Assembly (NCBI GenBank): GCA_937958985.1
Contig: CALGLV010000006.1
Location: forward strand, 206,563-270,562
DNA: 64,000 nucleotides
Source: an uncultured Aquimarina sp.
Lineage (GTDB): Bacteria; Bacteroidota; Bacteroidia; Flavobacteriales; Flavobacteriaceae
Reading direction: 5' to 3'
The notes under the pieces are model-generated. The model searched no databases. It was not told the DNA's origin and saw nothing but the letters and a program-made list of their open reading frames with translations. Of this stretch, positions 9,230 to 19,404 are shown piece by piece; the stretch's first letter is position 1; each line of letters opens with the position of its first letter. Made by a program: the position numbers and the translations under genes.

Positions 9230-10484
9230 TGTCTATTTCAATTTTAGTATTAGGGTAAGTTATGGAATCTAAGCTATATTTTAGGGGTTTTATAAATCTA
9301 AAATAATCTTGTTTATATTTTTCTTCTAGGTTTTTAGCACTTGGTAATTTTTGTCGGTAAGGGTCGCGTTGTTTTCCGTTTACCCAAAAACGATAACATA
9401 CATGCGGCCCTGTAGCCAAACCTGTACTACCCACTTTACCAATCACTTGGCCTTGCTTTACAAACTGCCCTTTTTTTACTAAAATTTTGGACATGTGTAA
9501 GTATTGTGTGCTGTATTTTCTGTTGTGTTTAATTTTTACATACCGTCCATTACCCGAGGTATACCCTGCTTTAATAACCGTTCCGTTAGCGGTAGAAAGT
9601 ATTGGCGTTCCTCTTGGAGCTGCATAGTCTGTACCTTTATGTGCTTTCCATCGTTTTTGAACAGGATGAAAACGACGAGGAGAAAAACGTGATGAAATTC
9701 TACTAAATTTCAACGGGGCTTTTAAGAAAAAACTTTGTAATGATTTTGCATTTTCATCATAAAAAGAGCGTTCTAATTGTTGGGCTTCATTTTCAACACC
9801 GTACTCAAAAGCATAAAATGGAGATCCCGCATGTTCAAAAACAGCTGCTTCCACATCTTTAATACCAACAAAGGTACCGTCTTCCAAATATTGTTCGTTA
9901 TAAATTACTTTAAAACGATCTCCCTTTTGTATTTTAAAAAAATCAATACTCCATTGATACACGCCCGAAAGTAAATGCGTTAAATACGCAGAAGAGCCCG
10001 CATCTTCAATAGCTTTAGACAATGAGCTATTAATAACACCACTCATTTTACTTCTTCTTGTTAAAACCTTTTTAGATTTGTTTTCCGCATAAATCGAATC
10101 TTCGATATGAAGTACAGTATACTTAACTTTGTTTTTTTGATAAATAAATGCCTCTATAGCACTGGGGTTATCTTTGCATTTTAAAATAGTATATGGTTTC
10201 CCTGAAGTAATTCGGGCTACGTTAAAACTGTCTTTAACAGAGTTTACTATTTCAAATACTTTAGATCGCTTAACACCATGCGCATCTAACAATCCACCAA
10301 AACTATCGCCATTATGAATGGTATCGGATACCACTTCAAAATCGTTTAAAATATAACCGTACTTTTCTTTTAGAACTTCTTTTTTGACTTCTTGTGGAAT
10401 CTTTGCTTGTAAAGCTGATTTCTTTTCACAGGAAAAAAACAATGTGCTACACACTGAAATTAACAAACAAAATCTCAACATCAT
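9165..10484 (-). CDS. M23 family metallopeptidase lipoprotein
   Basis: The track start is a GTG at 10499; the ATG at 10484 is preferred because it lies 4 bp after the upstream stop and gives a compact lipoprotein signal ([19 protein letters not shown]). The mature protein has an N-terminal OapA/Csd3-like region and an intact LytM domain: [14 protein letters not shown] (first metal His and Asp) and [10 protein letters not shown] plus [12 protein letters not shown] (HxH and last metal His). It should be a zinc endopeptidase that cuts peptidoglycan cross-links. The C-terminal tail after the LytM domain is low in recognisable motifs and overlaps pgi by 65 bp. Confidence 0.92.
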   Translation of the reverse strand: MMLRFCLLISVCSTLFFSCEKKSALQAKIPQEVKKEVLKEKYGYILNDFEVVSDTIHNGDSFGGLLDAHGVKRSKVFEIVNSVKDSFNVARITSGKPYTILKCKDNPSAIEAFIYQKNKVKYTVLHIEDSIYAENKSKKVLTRRSKMSGVINSSLSKAIEDAGSSAYLTHLLSGVYQWSIDFFKIQKGDRFKVIYNEQYLEDGTFVGIKDVEAAVFEHAGSPFYAFEYGVENEAQQLERSFYDENAKSLQSFFLKAPLKFSRISSRFSPRRFHPVQKRWKAHKGTDYAAPRGTPILSTANGTVIKAGYTSGNGRYVKIKHNRKYSTQYLHMSKILVKKGQFVKQGQVIGKVGSTGLATGPHVCYRFWVNGKQRDPYRQKLPSAKNLEEKYKQDYFRFIKPLKYSLDSITYPNTKIEIDNGITVTKPNTNKSLESTTRSL

Positions 10485-10488
10485 CTCC

Positions 10489-11460
10489 TTACTTTTCACT
10501 ATTTACTAATTCCTCTACCCATGATTTGCCCCAATTAAGCAATTCCTCCGAAGTCCATAAACTTGGAAAAAAACTTAATTTCTGAAACGTAGGAGGCAAA
10601 AACTGCTTCCAATTGGTTCCGCCTGTTGCTTTTAAATCATCCTTACTATGATCTTTACTTAAATATTTATAAGCTGTTTTATAATGTGCTAAGCCCCAAT
10701 TAACATTTATATTTTCATCTAATTTCCGCATTTCACCAATTAAATCTTCATTTTCTCGGTCTTTTTTTGAAAGCCTTAGGTAACTATGATAAATAGTGTT
10801 TTCTTTCAATTCGTTTGAAATACGCAACAATCTAGGGTTATATCTTTCTTCAAATTGCCTTAACGTTAATGTCTTTTCACCTGTAACAGCATCAGTTGCA
10901 CCATTTTTCCAATACAGCTCCTCATAAACTTCTTTAATAGATGAGTGTTCAGAATACTTATTACGGCACTCTTGATTCACTAAATTATATAGTGGCGTAG
11001 CATAAATTTCAATCATTCTAAATTGAACTGATTGAAAACCACTTGCTGGTATTAGAGACATTCTAAATTTAAGGAATTGGTCTTTATCCATTCCGTTTTT
11101 CATAACCTCAAAAGAACTGATTAAGGCCTCTACATAACAATTTATTCGTCTAATTTTAGTGAATAATATTTCTGAATTTAGAGATTCATCTCCTACAATT
11201 TGCTTCATTTCATGTAAAATTAACTTGAAATAAAGTTCTGTTATTTGGTGGTATGTAATGAAAATTTCTTCGTCAGGAAAATGTGTTTTCGGAACCTGTA
11301 AACTCAACAAAACATCTAAATGTATGTAGTCCCAATACGTTAGGTAACGATCATATAAAAGTCCGTCTAAATACGACCCTAAGTCTTGCCCTGAATTTTT
11401 AAATTTCTCTTCTAATAGTTTAACTCTATCAGTAATTTCTGGCTTCAAGGCATCACTCAT
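10489..11460 (-). CDS. kynA: Tryptophan 2,3-dioxygenase family protein
   Basis: The 323-residue all-helical protein has the family stretches LTYWDYIHLDVLLSLQ, EIFITYHQITELYFKLILHE (substrate-pocket His and Tyr), LIPASGFQSVQFRMIE and WGLAHYKTAYKYL. The GGTNWKQFLPP near the C-terminus replaces the GTGGSSG motif of the better-known enzymes and is what I expect in the Bacteroidota group. The reaction opens the indole ring of tryptophan to N-formylkynurenine using haem iron and O2. No other kynurenine-pathway gene lies nearby. It follows DUF3108 by 2 bp and precedes the M23 gene by 4 bp, so it belongs to that operon. Confidence 0.92.
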   Translation of the reverse strand: MSDALKPEITDRVKLLEEKFKNSGQDLGSYLDGLLYDRYLTYWDYIHLDVLLSLQVPKTHFPDEEIFITYHQITELYFKLILHEMKQIVGDESLNSEILFTKIRRINCYVEALISSFEVMKNGMDKDQFLKFRMSLIPASGFQSVQFRMIEIYATPLYNLVNQECRNKYSEHSSIKEVYEELYWKNGATDAVTGEKTLTLRQFEERYNPRLLRISNELKENTIYHSYLRLSKKDRENEDLIGEMRKLDENINVNWGLAHYKTAYKYLSKDHSKDDLKATGGTNWKQFLPPTFQKLSFFPSLWTSEELLNWGKSWVEELVNSEK

Positions 11461-11462
11461 TT

Positions 11463-12245
11463 CTAATCTACTTTTTCTAATGGATATTTTAATCCATCAT
11501 ATTTATTTAAAACCGCCGACAATGTTCCTACAGCTAAATCTGCAGAAATTTTAACGGGAATCAAATTTTCATCTTTACTTATCCAAACGCTTAAGCTTTC
11601 TTCTTCTTTAAATACTCTTTCGGCCATTACCGATGGTCTAAAGCGAAGGCATTTTATTTTGCCAAATTTAGTACGAATGATTTCCTCTCCCAAATACTTC
11701 AACTTAAAATTATAATTTTCTTCATCAAAAAACATAGTTAACTGTTCCTCGTCTCCAATTTTCAAGTGATTAATATCAATTACGTTTCTTAAGTAGTAAA
11801 ATGATGAGATCATATCATGAATATTCTCTGAAGTATCAAATTGCTTTGTGGTTTTATGTTTCCTGTTATTTACTATTGCTTTATTGTTTGTTTGGTCAAA
11901 ATCTATAATAATATCTTTTTTATATCCTCCTTCATTTATATCTCTAACAAACCTATAAGGGCGATAGGTTGCCGTATCCATATAAGTTTCATAACGATCT
12001 CTTATTTTAAAGAAGAAACTTAAAAACTTCGAAGATTTACCTTCTCCTACAATATGATAAACAGGCTTCCCATTAAGAACTTCCTTTTGATTGGTTAATG
12101 TTGCCGTACTTGTATTAAAGCTTAAGTATTTAATTTTAAATTCCAGAAATTCATTTTCAGAAAAAACACATTCATTAGCTGTGTTTTGTGCTGACACAGA
12201 CAAGAAACTCAATAACGATAAAAATAAATATATACTAAATTTCAT
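11463..12245 (-). CDS. DUF3108 periplasmic protein
   Basis: The 260-residue protein begins with a signal peptide (MKFSIYLFLSLLSFLSVSAQ). The rest is a beta-rich fold with the DUF3108 pattern: FSENEFLEFKIKYLSFNTSTATL, YHIVGEGKSSKFLSFFFKIRDRYETYMD, DMISSFYYLRN and a C-terminal VWISKDENLIPVKISADL. The family is periplasmic or outer-membrane associated and of unknown activity, with similarity to lipoprotein-carrier-like barrels. It is the first gene of the operon with TDO, M23 peptidase and pgi. Confidence 0.87.
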   Translation of the reverse strand: MKFSIYLFLSLLSFLSVSAQNTANECVFSENEFLEFKIKYLSFNTSTATLTNQKEVLNGKPVYHIVGEGKSSKFLSFFFKIRDRYETYMDTATYRPYRFVRDINEGGYKKDIIIDFDQTNNKAIVNNRKHKTTKQFDTSENIHDMISSFYYLRNVIDINHLKIGDEEQLTMFFDEENYNFKLKYLGEEIIRTKFGKIKCLRFRPSVMAERVFKEEESLSVWISKDENLIPVKISADLAVGTLSAVLNKYDGLKYPLEKVD

Positions 12246-12331
12246 AAGCTTTGACGTATAAGTTTACTGAAAATAAACCAACTATCATTCCAAATTTAAA
12301 TAAAAGGAACCCTTCAACAAAATATAAAACT

Positions 12332-14572
12332 TTAAAACCAATAACCAACACTAACAAAAACTTGATCTTGAGTATTTGGATCTGGGGAAAAAGCATATTT
12401 CAATTGAATTGGCCCAACAATAGACTCATAACCGTACCCTATGGCGTATCCTGAAAAACCAACCCTTTGAAACCAATCTTTAATATTAAAAATTCGACTG
12501 CCTATGTTTGCGAAATTTGCAGAAGCATTAACATGGTGCTTTTCAAAAAAAACATAATCTGCAGTAAAAGCAGACTTTACAAAACTATCGCCAGATAATT
12601 CAAAAAAATCTCTTCCGTAAAAAGGAATTTGATTATTAATTATTTTAGCTCCAAATCCTCCTAAAAAAAAGTCTAATGAATTGATACCTTCAGATCTCCC
12701 TAAACGAATACCGCCTGCTAATTCTGTTAACAAAGAAAATCTTTTTCCGAAAGATTTCGCATAAATAAAATTTGTTTTAGCAATGGCAAACTCATCAAAT
12801 TCATCTTCGGATTGAGAAGAAAAGGGGTATGCTTTAAAACTTCCATCAAAAAACAGGCCTTCCGACGGAAAATATTTATCGTCTAAACTATCAAATTTTA
12901 TATCCGAAAAAAAACCGTAAAAATTCACATCTTCAAATACGGTGCCTGTTAAAGCAGTGGCGTCTATATCAATAGTTTCAGTATCTACACTAAGCCATTT
13001 TTGCTCCAAACCCACCCGAAAAGCAAAAGTTTCGTTTAGCAAAGTCTCCAAATACAATTGAGTTGAAAGGTCCTGATATTCTAAATCTATTGTGTTTACA
13101 GGTATATCGGGTAAATCCCTCCTATCTCTAGCTGTGGCATAATCAAAGGCAATATCGAATTTAGAATAATAGTTCCGTAAACCTATACTCCAATAATTAC
13201 CCTTATCAATATAATATTCCAAAGCATATCGTGGTGAATCTCCTAAAATAGCATCCAAAGACAATACGTCATTTTGAAATAGTAATTTTTTTCGTGTGTA
13301 ATTAATAATTGCTGCTGATTTATATAAATCGTCATAATGCAAACCAAACTTAAAATAACTTTTGGTTTCTACTTCCTTAACTTCTAGCTCTAATCTGTTT
13401 TTTTGCAACGAATCCTTAACTATGTTATATCGTATGGTTTGAAAATTTTTTGTCGCATATAAATTATCTAAACCTCTATTAAGTTTTTCTAAACTTATTT
13501 TTGAAGGTACCCTTAAGCCCATTTTACCTTTTACGTATGCTCTACTGTAATTATTGTTATTGTTTATTTTAACCTCATCAATCTGCAATTTGTGAATTGG
13601 TTTTATTTTTTCTTCCGCTTTTAAATATTTTTTTTGAGAAGCTGCTATTTGTTTCAATCGCTCTAATTGAATTCGCGCTTTTGCTTCTCCTTCCTTTATA
13701 ATTTCTTCCCCTTTATCAAAACCTACTACTGAAAATCGTTTTATATCAGGGCGAATAAAAACATCGGTTAGTTTCTTTTTAGCCTCCATGGCTTCAATAG
13801 TTTTAAAATTACTTATTTGAAGCATTATATCGGTAATCGAACTCATTTCGGATCGGGTCATTAGTGAATCCTGAACATCCACACCAATAACTAATTCTAC
13901 ACCTCGTTTCCTTATTTCTTCTACAGGGTAATTATCTGTAACCCCTCCATCTGTTATTAATTTTCCTTTGTATAAAACCGGACTATAAACAGAAGGCAAG
14001 GCTCCACTTGCAGCGACTACTTCTGGTAAATTTCCAGAATCAAAAACCAAGCCCTCTCCCGTTTCAATATCGGTTGCAGTACAAAAAAAAGGCACTGGTA
14101 ATTTCGAAAAATCTTTAATATGCCGAACGTGAGTAGTTACTTTTGAATAAAAATTATAAAAATTTTGACCGTTTGAAATCCCTTTGGGCAGACTAATTTT
14201 TCCTTTTACAATGGGTAGCGTTAGTGCATACTTTTCAGCATCCTCTTTCTCGTAAAAAGTTTTCGAGTTTCGTGGTAATTTATCCTGTATTAATTTACTA
14301 AAATCTACGGAATGAAATAATGAATCTAACTGTTTGCCTGAATAACCTGAAGCATATAAGCCGCCCACCATTGCCCCCATGCTAGAGCCTGCAATATAAT
14401 CTAATCGAATACCGACTTCATCAATCACTTTTAATACTCCAATATGCGCTAATCCTTTTGCACCACCACCACTGAGCACTAAACCTACTTTTAAATCTTT
14501 GGGTTGTTTTTCTTGCGAAAGCATCACCATGAAGGGTAGCATAAAAAAAAGAATTTTTAAAACTGGTTTCAT
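12332..14572 (-). CDS. Patatin-like phospholipase fused to outer-membrane barrel (PlpD-like)
   Basis: The 746-residue protein has a signal peptide (about 1-19), a patatin domain at about 25-300 with the oxyanion GGGAKG, nucleophile motif GSSMGA (Ser in GxSxG) and catalytic Asp in DGGVTDNYPV, then a POTRA-like segment at about 320-390 and a 16-strand-type Bac_surface_Ag barrel ending in the C-terminal aromatic VSVGYWF. This is the layout of type Vd autotransporter-like lipases. It should be an outer-membrane lipid hydrolase; whether the patatin domain faces out or stays periplasmic cannot be read from the sequence. Confidence 0.93.
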   Translation of the reverse strand: MKPVLKILFFMLPFMVMLSQEKQPKDLKVGLVLSGGGAKGLAHIGVLKVIDEVGIRLDYIAGSSMGAMVGGLYASGYSGKQLDSLFHSVDFSKLIQDKLPRNSKTFYEKEDAEKYALTLPIVKGKISLPKGISNGQNFYNFYSKVTTHVRHIKDFSKLPVPFFCTATDIETGEGLVFDSGNLPEVVAASGALPSVYSPVLYKGKLITDGGVTDNYPVEEIRKRGVELVIGVDVQDSLMTRSEMSSITDIMLQISNFKTIEAMEAKKKLTDVFIRPDIKRFSVVGFDKGEEIIKEGEAKARIQLERLKQIAASQKKYLKAEEKIKPIHKLQIDEVKINNNNNYSRAYVKGKMGLRVPSKISLEKLNRGLDNLYATKNFQTIRYNIVKDSLQKNRLELEVKEVETKSYFKFGLHYDDLYKSAAIINYTRKKLLFQNDVLSLDAILGDSPRYALEYYIDKGNYWSIGLRNYYSKFDIAFDYATARDRRDLPDIPVNTIDLEYQDLSTQLYLETLLNETFAFRVGLEQKWLSVDTETIDIDATALTGTVFEDVNFYGFFSDIKFDSLDDKYFPSEGLFFDGSFKAYPFSSQSEDEFDEFAIAKTNFIYAKSFGKRFSLLTELAGGIRLGRSEGINSLDFFLGGFGAKIINNQIPFYGRDFFELSGDSFVKSAFTADYVFFEKHHVNASANFANIGSRIFNIKDWFQRVGFSGYAIGYGYESIVGPIQLKYAFSPDPNTQDQVFVSVGYWF

Positions 14573-14599
14573 GATAGTTGGTTTACTCTGCTAAAATTA

Positions 14600-16405
14600 C
14601 TACTTTATATTTTTTAATTTAAGGTAATAATCTATTATTTTTTGAGCTCTCGAATTACCCACCACATCTACTAATTCTTTTTTTGTGGCTTCTTTAATTC
14701 TTTTTACGGATCGAAAATGCTTTAGCAACTCTACTGTGGTTTTTTCTCCAATACCAGGAATTGCATCTAATTCTGTTTCCAAGGCTGCTTTACTTCTTTT
14801 ATCTCTATGAAAAGTAATTCCGAATCTATGAGCTTCGTTTCGCATGTGCTGAATAACCTTTAAGCTTTCAGACTTTTTATCTAGGTATAAAGGGTATTTA
14901 TCTTCGGGGTAGAAAATCTCTTCTAAACGCTTCGCAATTCCTACAATCGTTACCTTTCCCCTTATATTTAAATCTTCTAGCGCTTTTAAGCCCGATGATA
15001 ATTGCCCCTTACCCCCATCAACAATTATTAATTGAGGCAACTCTTCTCCTTCCTCTAACATTCTTTTATAGCGCCTGTAAACCACCTCTTCCATAGAGGC
15101 AAAATCGTTGGCCCCCTCTACTGTTTTGATATTAAATTTACGATAGTCTTTTTTACTAGGTTTGGCATTTTTAAAAACTACACAGGCAGCCACAGGGTTG
15201 GTTCCTTGTATGTTCGAATTATCAAAACACTCCATATGCAATGGTAATTTTGGAAGGCGCAAATCTTTTTGAATTTGTCCTAAAATACGCTTCGTATGCT
15301 TTTCTGGATCAATAATTTTTATTTGCTTAAATCGTTCCTGCCTAGCAAACTTAGCGTTTCGCAACGATAAATCAAGAATTTTGCGTTTATCACCTAATTG
15401 AGGAATCGTAATTTTTATATTATCTGAAACCGCTACAGGGAATGGTAAATAAATTTCTCGCGAAAGCGACTTAAAACGCTGCCTTAACTCCACTACCGAA
15501 AGCTCTAAAATCTCTTCATCCGTTTCTTCTAATTTTTTCTTAACCTCGGTAGTATGTGAACGCACAATAGCGCCATGGAATATTTGCATATAATTAACAT
15601 AGGCATAGCTGTCGTCACTCTCTATACTAAAAACATCTACATTTGTTATTTTAGGATTTACAACCGTAGACTTAACTTGATAATCCTGAAGGGCATCTAT
15701 TTTATTTTTAATCCATTGCGCTTGTTCAAACTCCATTTTAGCCGCATGGGCATTCATTTTATTTGTAAAAAAATCCAATGCCTCTTTATAATTTCCTTTC
15801 AGAATACTTCTAATAGACTTAATATATTGCTCGTATTCTTGCAACTCTTCTTCTCCCTCACAAGGCCCTTTGCATTTTTTTAAATGATACTCCAAGCAAA
15901 CTTTATATTTACCACTATCAATATTTGATTGAGATAAATCATAATTACACGTTCTAATAGGATACAATTCTCTTATTAAATTCAACAAAGCATTTAGCAC
16001 TTTCCCATTGGTATAAGGTCCGAAATATTCAGAACCGTCTTTTATCATTCTTCGAGTTGAAAATACTCTAGGAAAACGCTCCTTTTTAACACATATCCAC
16101 GGGTAAGACTTATCGTCTTTAAGTAAAATATTATAGCGTGGTTGATGCCTTTTAATTAGCGTATTTTCTAATAGCAAAGCATCGGACTCCGTATTTACAA
16201 CGATGTGTTTTATAGTTGTAATTTTTTTTACCAATACCCTTAAGCGAGCACTGTCATGTTTTTTATTAAAATAAGAAGAAACGCGTTTTTTTAAATCCTT
16301 GGCTTTTCCGATATAAAGTATACTATCATCTTTATCAAAATACTGATAAACTCCAGGTGAACTGGGCAATATTTTTACTTGTAGTTCTACCGAATTTAAT
16401 TCCAT
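14600..16405 (-). CDS. uvrC: Excinuclease ABC subunit C
   Basis: The 601-residue protein is the dual-incision nuclease of nucleotide excision repair. The N-terminal GIY-YIG domain (PGVYQYFDKDDSILYIGKAK, about 17-36), the central Cys-rich loop (CLEYHLKKCKGPCEG), the UVR motif (MEFEQAQWIKNKIDAL), the RNase H-like C-terminal nuclease (MECFDNSNIQG, IIVDGGKGQL) and the terminal helix-hairpin-helix (AIPGIGEKTTVELLKHF) are all present and in order. A -7-like TATCTTTG lies only 5 bp before the ATG, so the transcript could be nearly leaderless. Confidence 0.97.
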   Translation of the reverse strand: MELNSVELQVKILPSSPGVYQYFDKDDSILYIGKAKDLKKRVSSYFNKKHDSARLRVLVKKITTIKHIVVNTESDALLLENTLIKRHQPRYNILLKDDKSYPWICVKKERFPRVFSTRRMIKDGSEYFGPYTNGKVLNALLNLIRELYPIRTCNYDLSQSNIDSGKYKVCLEYHLKKCKGPCEGEEELQEYEQYIKSIRSILKGNYKEALDFFTNKMNAHAAKMEFEQAQWIKNKIDALQDYQVKSTVVNPKITNVDVFSIESDDSYAYVNYMQIFHGAIVRSHTTEVKKKLEETDEEILELSVVELRQRFKSLSREIYLPFPVAVSDNIKITIPQLGDKRKILDLSLRNAKFARQERFKQIKIIDPEKHTKRILGQIQKDLRLPKLPLHMECFDNSNIQGTNPVAACVVFKNAKPSKKDYRKFNIKTVEGANDFASMEEVVYRRYKRMLEEGEELPQLIIVDGGKGQLSSGLKALEDLNIRGKVTIVGIAKRLEEIFYPEDKYPLYLDKKSESLKVIQHMRNEAHRFGITFHRDKRSKAALETELDAIPGIGEKTTVELLKHFRSVKRIKEATKKELVDVVGNSRAQKIIDYYLKLKNIK

Positions 16406-16410
16406 AAATT

Positions 16411-16418
16411 CAAAGATA
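16411..16418 (-). promoter_or_regulatory. Candidate uvrC -7 element
   Basis: TATCTTTG on the minus strand fits the Bacteroidota -7 consensus TANNTTTG and sits 5 bp upstream of the uvrC ATG. The -33 region is only a weak TTT, so this is tentative. Confidence 0.35.
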
Positions 16419-16529
16419 AAATTATATCATCCCTTAATAAAAATAACTTGTGGATTGTTAGTATTAATTTAACACTCGGTATTTATTAATAATGTATTCT
16501 TGCATTTATTTTTCTTTTTTTTTAAGACT

Positions 16530-16958
16530 ATGCTTTCTGATAATAAATTTGTAATAGGCCGAACAGATATTGCCGATTTCCCGCTACTGGATTTACAGGA
16601 TATTGACATAAAAATTGATACTGGGGCTTATACGTCGAGTATTCACTGCAAAAACATTGCAGAGAGAAACAACCAATTGATTTGTGAATTTCTCGACCCT
16701 ACCCACCCAAATCATAATGGCGAAACCTTTATTTTCAAAGAATTTGACACAGCCTCTGTAAAAAGCAGTAACGGCATGGTTTCTTTAAGGTATTCCATAA
16801 AAAGTAAAATAATACTTTTTGGAAAAACATATCCGATTACCTTAACTTTAAACGACAGGGCTGATATGAAATTCCCGATATTAATAGGTAGAAAATTTTT
16901 AACAAAAAAGTTTTTAGTAGATACCGAACTTACTAACCAATCCTACGACAAAAAATAA
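16530..16958 (+). CDS. ATP-dependent zinc protease family (retropepsin-like) protein
   Basis: The track begins at a TTG; the ATG at 16530 gives [18 protein letters not shown] and 142 residues, a normal size. The [11 protein letters not shown] motif is the aspartic-protease-like signature of this family, followed by [18 protein letters not shown] and [10 protein letters not shown], the second half of the one-lobed retropepsin fold. The family is habitually found beside rimK, as here (2 bp before it). Members may process or regulate poly-glutamylated substrates, which is an inference from the association. Confidence 0.88.
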   Translation: MLSDNKFVIGRTDIADFPLLDLQDIDIKIDTGAYTSSIHCKNIAERNNQLICEFLDPTHPNHNGETFIFKEFDTASVKSSNGMVSLRYSIKSKIILFGKTYPITLTLNDRADMKFPILIGRKFLTKKFLVDTELTNQSYDKK

Positions 16959-16960
16959 TT

Positions 16961-17833
16961 ATGAATATTGTAATCTTATCTAGAAACCCTAAATTATACT
17001 CTACAGACGCTTTAGCCCAAGCTGCTATTAAGCGCAAACATACGGTACGAATAATTGATCCTATAAATTGTGATATTGTTATTGAAAAAAAGAATCCTTG
17101 TATTTATTTTAAGGGAAAAAAATTAGATCATGTTGACGCTATAATACCTCGCATAGGTTCTTCTATAACTTATTATGGCACCGCTGTTGTGCGCCAGTTT
17201 GAAATGATGAATGTTTTTACCACAGTAGGTTCACAAGCTTTGGTGCACTCAAGGGATAAGCTACAAAGTTTACAAATACTATCTAAAGCTAAATTAGGAC
17301 TTCCTAAAACAGTTTTTACGAATTACTCAAAAAATGTAAACGATGTGATTTCGCACGTAGGCGGTGCTCCATTAATAATTAAATTACTTGAAGGCACTCA
17401 GGGGTTAGGAGTTGTTTTGGCGGAAACAAAAAATGCAGCTGAATCTGTTATTGAAGCATTTAACGGACTGCAAGCTAGAGTGATTGTTCAAGAATATATT
17501 GAAGAAGCTAAAGGTGCGGACATCAGAGTTTTTATTGTAGATGGTCATGTTGTTGGCGCAATGAAACGCCAAGGTAAAGAAGGTGAATTTAGATCGAACC
17601 TACACCGAGGTGGCTCTGCAAATATCGTAGAATTAACTGACGAGGAAGAAACCGCTGCCATTAAAGCTGCAAAAGCATTAGGTCTTGGTGTTGCAGGCGT
17701 AGATATGCTTCAAAGCGAACGTGGTCCTTTAATATTAGAAGTGAATTCATCCCCGGGATTAGAAGGCATTGAACTAGCTACAAAAAAGGATATTGCTAAA
17801 ACAATTATTCGTTACATTGAAAAAAACATTTAA
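16961..17833 (+). CDS. rimK: RimK family alpha-L-glutamate ligase
   Basis: The 290-residue ATP-grasp enzyme starts [22 protein letters not shown], has the family core [25 protein letters not shown], the ATP-binding [35 protein letters not shown], the substrate loop [16 protein letters not shown] and the metal-binding [13 protein letters not shown]. The known role is ATP-dependent addition of glutamates to the C-terminus of ribosomal protein S6, or synthesis of poly-alpha-glutamate. It lies in a tight three-gene group with the retropepsin-like protease upstream and an aspartoacylase-like protein 3 bp downstream. Confidence 0.95.
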   Translation: MNIVILSRNPKLYSTDALAQAAIKRKHTVRIIDPINCDIVIEKKNPCIYFKGKKLDHVDAIIPRIGSSITYYGTAVVRQFEMMNVFTTVGSQALVHSRDKLQSLQILSKAKLGLPKTVFTNYSKNVNDVISHVGGAPLIIKLLEGTQGLGVVLAETKNAAESVIEAFNGLQARVIVQEYIEEAKGADIRVFIVDGHVVGAMKRQGKEGEFRSNLHRGGSANIVELTDEEETAAIKAAKALGLGVAGVDMLQSERGPLILEVNSSPGLEGIELATKKDIAKTIIRYIEKNI

Positions 17834-17836
17834 TTT

Positions 17837-18799
17837 TTGGACACAAATAAACTATTCATATTAGGTCACGAAATCGGATTAGGGGAACGCAAAACAATAA
17901 ATTTCAACTTAGCCAAATTATATACTTCCACTAAAGTAGAAATACCCATTATTGTAGAACGTTCTAAAACTCCCGGACCAGTAGTGCTTTTTACTGCAGG
18001 TATTCACGGTGATGAAATAAACGGTGTTGAAATTGTTCGGCAGCTTATTCAAAAAAAGATTAATCGCCCCAAAACAGGAACCATCATTTGTATTCCCGTA
18101 TTAAACGTTTTTGGATTTTTATCTATGGATCGTAATTTTCCTGATGGCAGAGACTTAAACAGAGTATTTCCTGGCACAAAAAACGGTTCTTTAGCCGCTC
18201 GTTTTGCCTATCAATTTACTAATGAAATATTACCAAGTGTAGATATTTGCCTTGATTTTCATACAGGTGGCGCTAGTCGATTTAATGCTCCTCAAATTAG
18301 GGTAGCCCCTAATGATGATGAACTATTAAGCCTTGCAAAAGTTTTTAATGCTCCTTTTTTGTTGTACTCAAAAAACATTGATAAATCCTACCGAAGTACC
18401 TGTTCAAAAATGGAAAAAAAAATACTCCTTTATGAAGGCGGAAAATCTCAAAGCAACGACAAAGAAGTAGCTCGAGAAGGGGTTAACGGAAGTATTCGAA
18501 TTTTAGCCCATTTAGGAATGCTACAAGATAATTTTGAAATTCCTGTTCCTTCTAAAAACACACAAATAATCACCGATAGTCGATGGGTAAGAGCTAAATA
18601 CAGCGGCTTATTTCATTGCAAAATTAATTGTGGAGACTACGTATCTCAAGGCGACACAATTGCCACTATAACCGACCCCTACGGAAAAATGCGCCATTGC
18701 GTAAAAGCAAACAGCAGTGGTTATATTATTAACACCAATGAATCTCCTATAGTATATCAAGGAGATGCTATTTTTCACATTAGCAAAAGCCATGAATAA
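17837..18799 (+). CDS. Succinylglutamate desuccinylase/aspartoacylase family protein (M14-like)
   Basis: The 320-residue zinc hydrolase has TAGIHGDEINGVEIV (first two metal ligands, His and Glu), DLNRVFPGTKNGSLAARFAY and LDFHTGGASR (third ligand His), with a C-terminal beta-barrel of the type seen in this family. The start codon is TTG at 17837, 3 bp after the rimK stop; there is no in-frame ATG before the conserved core, so the rare start is likely real and may lower expression. The link to RimK suggests it hydrolyses a glutamate or N-acyl amino-acid amide, but the substrate is not established. Confidence 0.9.
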   Translation: MDTNKLFILGHEIGLGERKTINFNLAKLYTSTKVEIPIIVERSKTPGPVVLFTAGIHGDEINGVEIVRQLIQKKINRPKTGTIICIPVLNVFGFLSMDRNFPDGRDLNRVFPGTKNGSLAARFAYQFTNEILPSVDICLDFHTGGASRFNAPQIRVAPNDDELLSLAKVFNAPFLLYSKNIDKSYRSTCSKMEKKILLYEGGKSQSNDKEVAREGVNGSIRILAHLGMLQDNFEIPVPSKNTQIITDSRWVRAKYSGLFHCKINCGDYVSQGDTIATITDPYGKMRHCVKANSSGYIINTNESPIVYQGDAIFHISKSHE

Positions 18800-19355
18800 A
18801 AGCGAATTAAGAAAAAAGTATAAACACAAAAGAAGCCTTCTTTCTAAAGAAGAAATTGAAATTAAAAGTATTGCTATTGCGAATCAAATTCTTAAAATGG
18901 ATATATGGAGTTACGAAAACTATCATATCTTTTTACCCATAGAGCATCTTAACGAAGTCAATACTGAGTTTATACTACACATTTTACAAGGAAAAGATAA
19001 AAATATAATTATTTCAAAAAGCAATTTTACTGATTGCTCTATGAAACATTATTTACTTACCGATAATACTATTTTAAAAGCAAATAAATGGGGCATCCCC
19101 GAACCTGAAAACGGAATTTTAATAGACTCTAAATCAATAGATTTAGTTTTTGTACCACTACTTGCTTTTGATTTTAAAGGAAATAGAGTCGGCTATGGAA
19201 AAGGGTTTTATGATCGCTTTTTAACAAATGTTAATCCAAAAAAAATAATAGGATTATCCTTTTTTCCTCCCGAAAAAACTATATTAGATGTAACTAACAC
19301 TGATAAAGCCATGAACAGTTGTGTTTTGCCCGACGAGATTTTTGACTTTATCTAA
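18792..19355 (+). CDS. 5-formyltetrahydrofolate cyclo-ligase
   Basis: The track start at 18765 lies inside the upstream gene; the ATG at 18792 (MNKSELRKKYKHKRSLLS) begins with the conserved basic N-terminus of the family and overlaps the upstream stop by 8 bp, giving 187 residues. Motifs include DLVFVPLLAFDFKGNRVGYGKGFYDRFL, in which the nucleotide-binding and active-site loop is intact, and a C-terminal VLPDEIFDFI. It converts 5-formyl-THF to 5,10-methenyl-THF with ATP and feeds one-carbon metabolism, which also uses the glycine cleavage genes further on. Confidence 0.93.
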   Translation: MNKSELRKKYKHKRSLLSKEEIEIKSIAIANQILKMDIWSYENYHIFLPIEHLNEVNTEFILHILQGKDKNIIISKSNFTDCSMKHYLLTDNTILKANKWGIPEPENGILIDSKSIDLVFVPLLAFDFKGNRVGYGKGFYDRFLTNVNPKKIIGLSFFPPEKTILDVTNTDKAMNSCVLPDEIFDFI

Positions 19356-19404
19356 AAAAGATAGAAAAACTTAAACAATTTTAGGATTTTTCTGACTTTA
19401 AACT

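Noticed and set aside
10485-10499. AAGGAG before the M23 ATG as a Shine-Dalgarno site
   Set aside because: The spacing to the ATG is far too short and Bacteroidota rarely use such sites.
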